Below the pieces are notes generated by a model, which had not been told where the DNA came from, ran no database searches, and worked only from the letters and a program-made list of their open reading frames with translations. From contig CAWGMP010000024.1 in NCBI GenBank assembly GCA_963823755.1, positions 124,001-188,000 of the forward strand: DNA of 64,000 nt, written 5' to 3'. This document shows, in pieces, positions 59,886-64,000 of the stretch (positions are counted from its first letter, which is position 1; the number at the start of each line of letters is the position of its first letter). The stretch is from GCA-003244245 sp963823755 (GTDB lineage: Bacteria; Actinomycetota; Actinomycetes; Mycobacteriales; Pseudonocardiaceae). A program made the position numbers and the translations under genes.

Positions 59886-61640
59886 GTGTCCCGCCCCGCC
59901 GAGACCGAGTTCGTTGCCGCGTCGTCACGTCCGCTGCGTGCCTGGCAGCGCAGAGCGCTGGCCCGCTACCTGGCCACTGGGCCTTCAGACTTCCTCGCGG
60001 TCGCCACGCCGGGTGCCGGCAAGACGACATTCGCCTTGCGGGTGGCAGCCGAGCTGCTGGCCGACCGGACCGTGCACGCGGTCACCGTGGTCACCCCCAC
60101 CGAGCATCTCAAGCACCAATGGGCGGCCGCGGCCGCAGAGGTGGGGCTGGCGCTGGACCCCGAGTTCCGCAACACAGTGGGCTCCACCTCACGCGACTAC
60201 CAGGGTGTGGCGGTCACCTACGCACAGGTTGCGGCGCACCCCACCCTGCACCGGGTGCGCACCGAGGGACACCGCACCTTGGTGGTGCTCGACGAGATCC
60301 ACCACGCCGGAGACGCCAAGAGCTGGGGTGACGGGGTGCGGGAGGCATTCACTCCAGCGGTGCGCCGGCTCGGCCTGACCGGCACACCGTTCCGCAGTGA
60401 CGACACGCCGATCCCGTTCATCAGGTATGAGCCGGACGGCGCCGGCGTGTTGCGTTCGGCGGCGGACCACTTCTACGGTTACTCCGAGGCGCTGGCCGAC
60501 GGGGTGGTGCGGCCCGTGATGTTCCTCGCCTATTCCGGGGAGGCACGCTGGCGGACCAGCGCGGGGGAGGAGTACTCGGCGAGGCTGGGGGAGCCGCTGA
60601 CGGCCGAGCACACCGCCCGGGCCTGGCGCACGGCGTTGGATCCTGCGGGGGAGTGGATCCCCGCGGTACTCGCCGCTGCGGACACCCGGCTGGCTCAACT
60701 ACGCGCCGGCGCACTACCCGATGCGGCCGGGTTGGTGATCGCCACCGATCACACCGCCGCCAGGGCCTACGCCGGGATTCTCCGGAAGGTCACCGGTCGG
60801 GATCCGGTGCTGGTGCTGTCTGACGACCCGTCTGCCCTCGGCCGGATCGCTGCGTTCGAAAGCTCCGACGAGCGGTGGCTGGTCGCGGTCCGAATGGTGT
60901 CCGAGGGCGTCGACGTGCCACGGTTGGCAGTCGGGGTGTACGCCACCTCGGCAGCCACCCCGCTGTACTTCGCCCAGGCGGTGGGCCGCTTCGTCCGGTC
61001 CAGGCGGCCGGGCGAGATAGCCACGGTGTTCCTGCCCAGCGTGCCAGTGCTGCTGGGACTGGCGAGCGAACTGGAGAAACAGCGCGATCACGTGCTCGGC
61101 GCGCCGCACCGGGTCGAGGAGGGCTGGGACGACGCTGCACTCGCGCAGGCCAATGTGCAGCGTGACGAGCCCAGTGAGCAGGAGCGCGCCTTCACCGCGC
61201 TGGGCGCCGACGCCGAGCTGGACCAGGTGATCTATGACGGCGCATCTTTCGGTACGGCCGCCTTCGCCACCACCGAGGACGAGCAGGACTTTCTCGGGCT
61301 GCCGGGGTTGTTGGAACCTGATCAGATGCGGGCGTTGTTGCGGCGACGTCAGGAACAACAACTGGCCCGGGCGACAGAGCGTTCTTCGGGGCGTTCTTCG
61401 GGGCGCTCAGCGGAGAATTCTTCTGCGCCGCCGACAACCGCTCGCCCGCCGACGGTGCGGGAACGCCTCACGGAGCTGCGCCGGGAACTCAACACCCTGG
61501 TGGCGATGGCGCACCACCGCACCGGCAGGCCGCACGGTGCGATCCACCAGGAGGTTCGCACCGTGTGCGGTGGCCCTCCCACCGCGATGGCCACCGCTGA
61601 GGAACTTGAGAAACGCATCACTTACCTGCGGTCCTGCTAG
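59886..61640 (+). CDS. XPB/RAD25-like DEAD/DEAH helicase
   Basis: The 584-residue superfamily 2 helicase has a Q-like RPLRAWQRRALARYL motif near residue 15, Walker A ATPGAGKT near 38, Walker B VVLDEIHHAG near 130 and LTGTPFRSD (III) near 160. Motif VI is FAQAVGRFVRSRRPGE near 365. The C-terminus has a repeated GRSSGRS run and a helical end. It probably remodels or unwinds DNA during repair or transcription; its partner is unknown. GTG 59886 is chosen; the frame is open over the divergent membrane gene but that part is not coding. Confidence 0.88.
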   Translation: MSRPAETEFVAASSRPLRAWQRRALARYLATGPSDFLAVATPGAGKTTFALRVAAELLADRTVHAVTVVTPTEHLKHQWAAAAAEVGLALDPEFRNTVGSTSRDYQGVAVTYAQVAAHPTLHRVRTEGHRTLVVLDEIHHAGDAKSWGDGVREAFTPAVRRLGLTGTPFRSDDTPIPFIRYEPDGAGVLRSAADHFYGYSEALADGVVRPVMFLAYSGEARWRTSAGEEYSARLGEPLTAEHTARAWRTALDPAGEWIPAVLAAADTRLAQLRAGALPDAAGLVIATDHTAARAYAGILRKVTGRDPVLVLSDDPSALGRIAAFESSDERWLVAVRMVSEGVDVPRLAVGVYATSAATPLYFAQAVGRFVRSRRPGEIATVFLPSVPVLLGLASELEKQRDHVLGAPHRVEEGWDDAALAQANVQRDEPSEQERAFTALGADAELDQVIYDGASFGTAAFATTEDEQDFLGLPGLLEPDQMRALLRRRQEQQLARATERSSGRSSGRSAENSSAPPTTARPPTVRERLTELRRELNTLVAMAHHRTGRPHGAIHQEVRTVCGGPPTAMATAEELEKRITYLRSC

Positions 61641-61692
61641 CTGAACTGGGCCACGGACTGAACTGGGTCATGGATCAGCTGCGATCGGCAGG

Positions 61693-61878
61693 TCAGACCT
61701 CGCTGGCCTGGATCTCCGCCGCGAGTTCCTTGAGCTTTGTCGAGTGCTCCCGGGCGTGGTGGTTGCAGAACAGCAGTTCGCCACCGGAGGGCAACACTGC
61801 CCGGACGCGGGCGGCGGCGCCGCACCGGTCGCACCGGTCGCAAGCAGTCAACTCAGGGCGGGTAAGAGTGCTGGTCAT
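61693..61878 (-). CDS. DUF7455 zinc-binding protein
   Basis: The 61-residue protein has CDRCDRCGAAARVRAVLPSG and LLFCNHHAREH: two CxxC pairs and a Cys-x-His-His suggest a small zinc site. This is the DUF7455 pattern found near sigA and helicase genes in actinobacteria. A C-terminal helix (LKELAAEIQASE) completes it. No function is known. A 25-bp palindrome lies upstream. Confidence 0.88.
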   Translation of the reverse strand: MTSTLTRPELTACDRCDRCGAAARVRAVLPSGGELLFCNHHAREHSTKLKELAAEIQASEV

Positions 61879-61893
61879 GGCTTCTCCCTCCGT

Positions 61894-61918
61894 CGGTCTG
61901 GTCTGTGCGACCAGACCG
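61894..61918. promoter_or_regulatory. 25-bp palindrome upstream of the DUF7455 gene
   Basis: Ten-base arms (CGGTCTGGTC and its complement) surround five bases, 16 bp upstream of the DUF7455 start. It lies in the 364-bp divergent region shared with the glutamine synthetase homologue; the rest of that region shows nothing recognisable. It is probably an operator or RNA hairpin. Confidence 0.45.
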
Positions 61919-62242
61919 GACTGAACCGGCTGCGGTACTCACGGGATCCACCCCTGACATCGGATCCAAGGCTCTCACTGTTGCAGACGAACGGGTCACA
62001 CGATGTGTTCCGAGCCCGTGGCGCCCGTCACGGGTCTGGTGCTAGTAGCGCATCCCGTTCCCCTGGTTCGCAAGTGTGAGTCAGGATCGGATCGTGCACA
62101 TCTCATTAAACCCGCGGCGGCGTCGGGATGTTCCCGCCCTGGTGGGGGTGGCCGCGTTGCGCGCTCGTCGCCGACGTTGTCGCGTTGGCGGTCGCCGCTG
62201 CACGCTAGCCTGATCAGGGCGCTGCCGGTAGGAGGGACGGGC

Positions 62243-63607
62243 ATGGTCGATGTGGGGGCGCTGGCCTCGGATCTGGCGGACAATGGCGTTGTCGGGGTGA
62301 CCATCACCTGGGCGGACAACAACGGGATACCACGGTCCAGGACAGTGCCGATCGCGTCGCTGCCACAGGTGGCCAAGTGTGGGGTCGGGGTCTCCACGCT
62401 GTTCGCGGTGTTCGACACCCACGACGCGATCACCTTCGCTCACCATGACCTCGCCACCCCCTCCGGCGATGTCCGCTTGGTACCGGACCTGCGGGGGTTG
62501 ACCCGGCTCGCCGGGCAGCCCGCGCTGGCGTGGGCACCTGGGCGCCAGATCGCCGTGGACGGCTCCCCCTGGCCATACGATCAGCGCGGGGTGCTCGAAG
62601 CTCAGGTCCACGCCGCCGCTGCTGAGGGGTTGGAGATCAGCGCCGGATACGAGATGGAGTTCGTGCTCACGCAGGCCTGCGGCGATTCTGATGGAGAGCC
62701 TGCGTTCGCGTACCAGGCCCCTGCTTACAGTCCGCACGCCCTGCTGGAAGTGGACGAGTTCGTTGCCGACCTGCTCACCGACTTGGCGGCCAACGGTGTG
62801 CCGGTCAATCAGCTGCATGCCGAGTACGGGCCGGCTCAGGTGGAGCTCAGCATCGTCGCCTCGGACCCGATCACCGCCGCCGATCGGCAGCTGCTGGCCC
62901 GCCAGACCATCCATGCGGCGGCCAGGACGCATGGCCTGCGGGCTTGCTTCGCGCCGCTGTTCACGGCCGCGGGGGTGGGCAACGGCTGGCACCTGCACAC
63001 CTCGGTCTGGTGTGCCGGTCGAAATCTGCTAGCCGGCAGTGCAGGTGCTGCCGACCGGCCTGGCCCCGACGGGGCGGGCTGGTTGGGCGGACTGCTCCGC
63101 GACCTCCCTGCGGTGGCCGCGGTCACCGCACCGAGCGTGCCTTCACTGGCTCGGCTGCGCCCCGGGTGCTTCGCCAGCGCCTACCAGTTCTGGGGGGTGG
63201 AGAACCGCGAAGCGCCGCTGCGCTACGTGCTCGGTTCGGAGTTGCTGGGCACCGACCACGCCAACGTCGAGCTCAAGGTCTCCGATGCCTCGGCCAACCC
63301 ATACCTCGCGCTGGCCGCGGTGATCGCCGCCGGCGTGGCGGGGCTGCGGGACGGTGCCGACCCCGGGGAACCGATCCAGACCGACCCGGGTGGGTGGAGT
63401 GAGCAGGACCGCGCCGCTCGTGGCCTGGCCCGCCTGCCGACCACACCCGCCGAGCAGGAGGAGGCGCTTATCGGCTGCACACGGCTGACCGCGGTGTTGG
63501 GGGAGAAGTTGCTCGGCGCGTTTGTCGCAGTCCGCCGCTCTGACGCGGTCTGGGCAGCCGACCGACCACTGGACGATGTCGTCGCCGCACACCGCTGGCG
63601 CTACTGA
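62243..63607 (+). CDS. GlnA3-like glutamine synthetase family protein
   Basis: The 454-residue protein is of the type I glutamine synthetase fold. Its N-terminal domain has GVTITWADNNGIPRSRTVPI near 18. The catalytic part has GYEMEFVL near 134, HAEYGPAQVELSI near 192, VGNGWHLHTSVW near 245, WGVENREAPLRYV near 318 and NVELKVSDASANPYLALAAV near 345. The loop that reads KPxxxxNGSG in true synthetases is altered (GVGNGWH), so normal glutamine synthesis is doubtful. It resembles mycobacterial GlnA3 and may ligate glutamate to an amine. GGAGGGACGGGC precedes ATG 62243. Confidence 0.85.
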   Translation: MVDVGALASDLADNGVVGVTITWADNNGIPRSRTVPIASLPQVAKCGVGVSTLFAVFDTHDAITFAHHDLATPSGDVRLVPDLRGLTRLAGQPALAWAPGRQIAVDGSPWPYDQRGVLEAQVHAAAAEGLEISAGYEMEFVLTQACGDSDGEPAFAYQAPAYSPHALLEVDEFVADLLTDLAANGVPVNQLHAEYGPAQVELSIVASDPITAADRQLLARQTIHAAARTHGLRACFAPLFTAAGVGNGWHLHTSVWCAGRNLLAGSAGAADRPGPDGAGWLGGLLRDLPAVAAVTAPSVPSLARLRPGCFASAYQFWGVENREAPLRYVLGSELLGTDHANVELKVSDASANPYLALAAVIAAGVAGLRDGADPGEPIQTDPGGWSEQDRAARGLARLPTTPAEQEEALIGCTRLTAVLGEKLLGAFVAVRRSDAVWAADRPLDDVVAAHRWRY

Positions 63608-63614
63608 ACCGTGG

Positions 63615-64000
63615 TCACTCGTGGGACCAGGCTTGCCGGAGTCCCTCAGGAAGGCCCCACCAGCCCAACGGGGTGAGTCGCTCGCGGTCGTCGATGGCAC
63701 CCAGCATCTGCCATTGCTCCACAACAAGGGTGAACGACCCCGCCAGCACGCCGATGTCGTCTCCATCGTCCTGCGCACCCGCGGCGAACCGGGCGAGGTC
63801 CTCAGCGGAGGAACGTGTCCCGGGACCCCCGCGGGCCAGCGCCACGACCGCCTCCAGCCAATCCTCATGATCGAGAACAGTTGCGCAGAGTTCGTCGGCG
63901 AGGCTCTCCTCAGATGGCTCGCCCAGCGGATTGACCACGCCTGCAGCCAACCGCAGCCACAGCTGCACATCGTCGGAGCCCAGGTGGCTCGGATCGACCC
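63615..64000 (-). CDS. hypothetical protein, 5' end cut by window
   Basis: The minus-strand frame is open from the right edge (VDPSHLGSDDVQLWLRLAAG) to a stop at 63615, giving at least 128 residues. It is acidic and helical, with DHEDWLEAVVALARGGPGT and LTPLGWWGLPEGLRQAW near the end. I do not recognise a family. It converges on the GlnA3-like gene with seven bases between stops. A GTG at 63968 could be a start, but the frame continues beyond it. Confidence 0.7.
   Translation of the reverse strand, partial: VDPSHLGSDDVQLWLRLAAGVVNPLGEPSEESLADELCATVLDHEDWLEAVVALARGGPGTRSSAEDLARFAAGAQDDGDDIGVLAGSFTLVVEQWQMLGAIDDRERLTPLGWWGLPEGLRQAWSHE

Noticed and set aside
1..64000. tRNA, rRNA and CRISPR arrays
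   Set aside because: No T-loop/acceptor pairs of tRNA type, no rRNA-like blocks and no regularly spaced repeats were found. The only tandem repeat is the 27-bp pair at 57337.

Overview
The window is high-GC DNA (roughly two thirds G+C by eye) with a dense gene layout typical of Actinobacteria. Several features point to the Mycobacteriales/Pseudonocardiales group. There is a mycothiol-dependent maleylpyruvate-isomerase-type protein, actinobacterial SOS boxes of the TCGAAC-N4-GTTCGA type, a mycobacterial Sdh1-type succinate dehydrogenase, and an IdeR-type DtxR regulator. The order recA-recX ... miaB ... miaA-dapF-hflX-lexA-LysM ... PAC2 ... galE-ideR ... sigB also follows, with insertions, the order remembered for M. 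tuberculosis Rv2738c to Rv2710. The exact species cannot be named from sequence alone. A Pseudonocardiaceae-like actinomycete is an inference.

Layout. 1-7.3 kb: 3' end of metF, a GNAT acetyltransferase, an SOS box, a SAV_6107-type HEPN protein overlapping a mycothiol-dependent isomerase homologue, and the giant helicase lhr. 7.6-9.5 kb: an IS1634-family insertion with two nested sets of inverted repeats. 9.6-15.9 kb: a zinc-ribbon protein, valine/leucine dehydrogenase, an unusual metallo-beta-lactamase-Rieske fusion, DUF3046, recA (with SOS box) and recX, then a convergent LysR regulator. 16-20.6 kb: sdhCAB and a membrane-anchored solute-binding protein. 20.6-28.4 kb: two MntP-like membrane proteins, a three-gene ABC-2 exporter, and a glutamate-type ABC importer gluABCD. 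28.5-39.8 kb: the miaB-miaA-dapF-hflX-lexA block, with a truncated remnant of the Rv2728c-type gene before miaA, then PAC2, a methyltransferase and DUF4192.

39.8-46 kb is an accessory island. It lies between two copies of a ~560-bp direct repeat made of the 3' ends of the DUF4192 gene and of galE, so each gene is intact on one side and a fragment on the other. The island holds small hypothetical genes, a frameshifted XRE regulator, a lipoprotein, gene debris, and an ECF-sigma-like protein fused to a GAF sensor domain.

46-64 kb returns to core genes: galE-ideR (overlapping, same strand), a rhodanese, an acetoin-utilisation deacetylase homologue, sigB with an ECF-type promoter, and dtd. A polyhydroxyalkanoate locus follows (phaC, XRE regulator, phasin-like protein with a sigma-A-type promoter). 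Next are a HhH-type glycosylase with a DUF3099 gene that has no standard start codon, a two-gene molybdenum-storage-protein pair (mosB-mosA-like), DUF3039, a YihY membrane protein, an XPB-like helicase, DUF7455, a GlnA3-like glutamine synthetase homologue, and a gene cut by the window edge.

The most noteworthy items are the MoSto-like pair in an actinomycete, the repeat-bounded island, the ECF-GAF fusion, the SOS box before the SAV_6107 pair, the truncated Rv2728c remnant, and the apparent ATC start of DUF3099. No tRNA, rRNA or CRISPR was seen.
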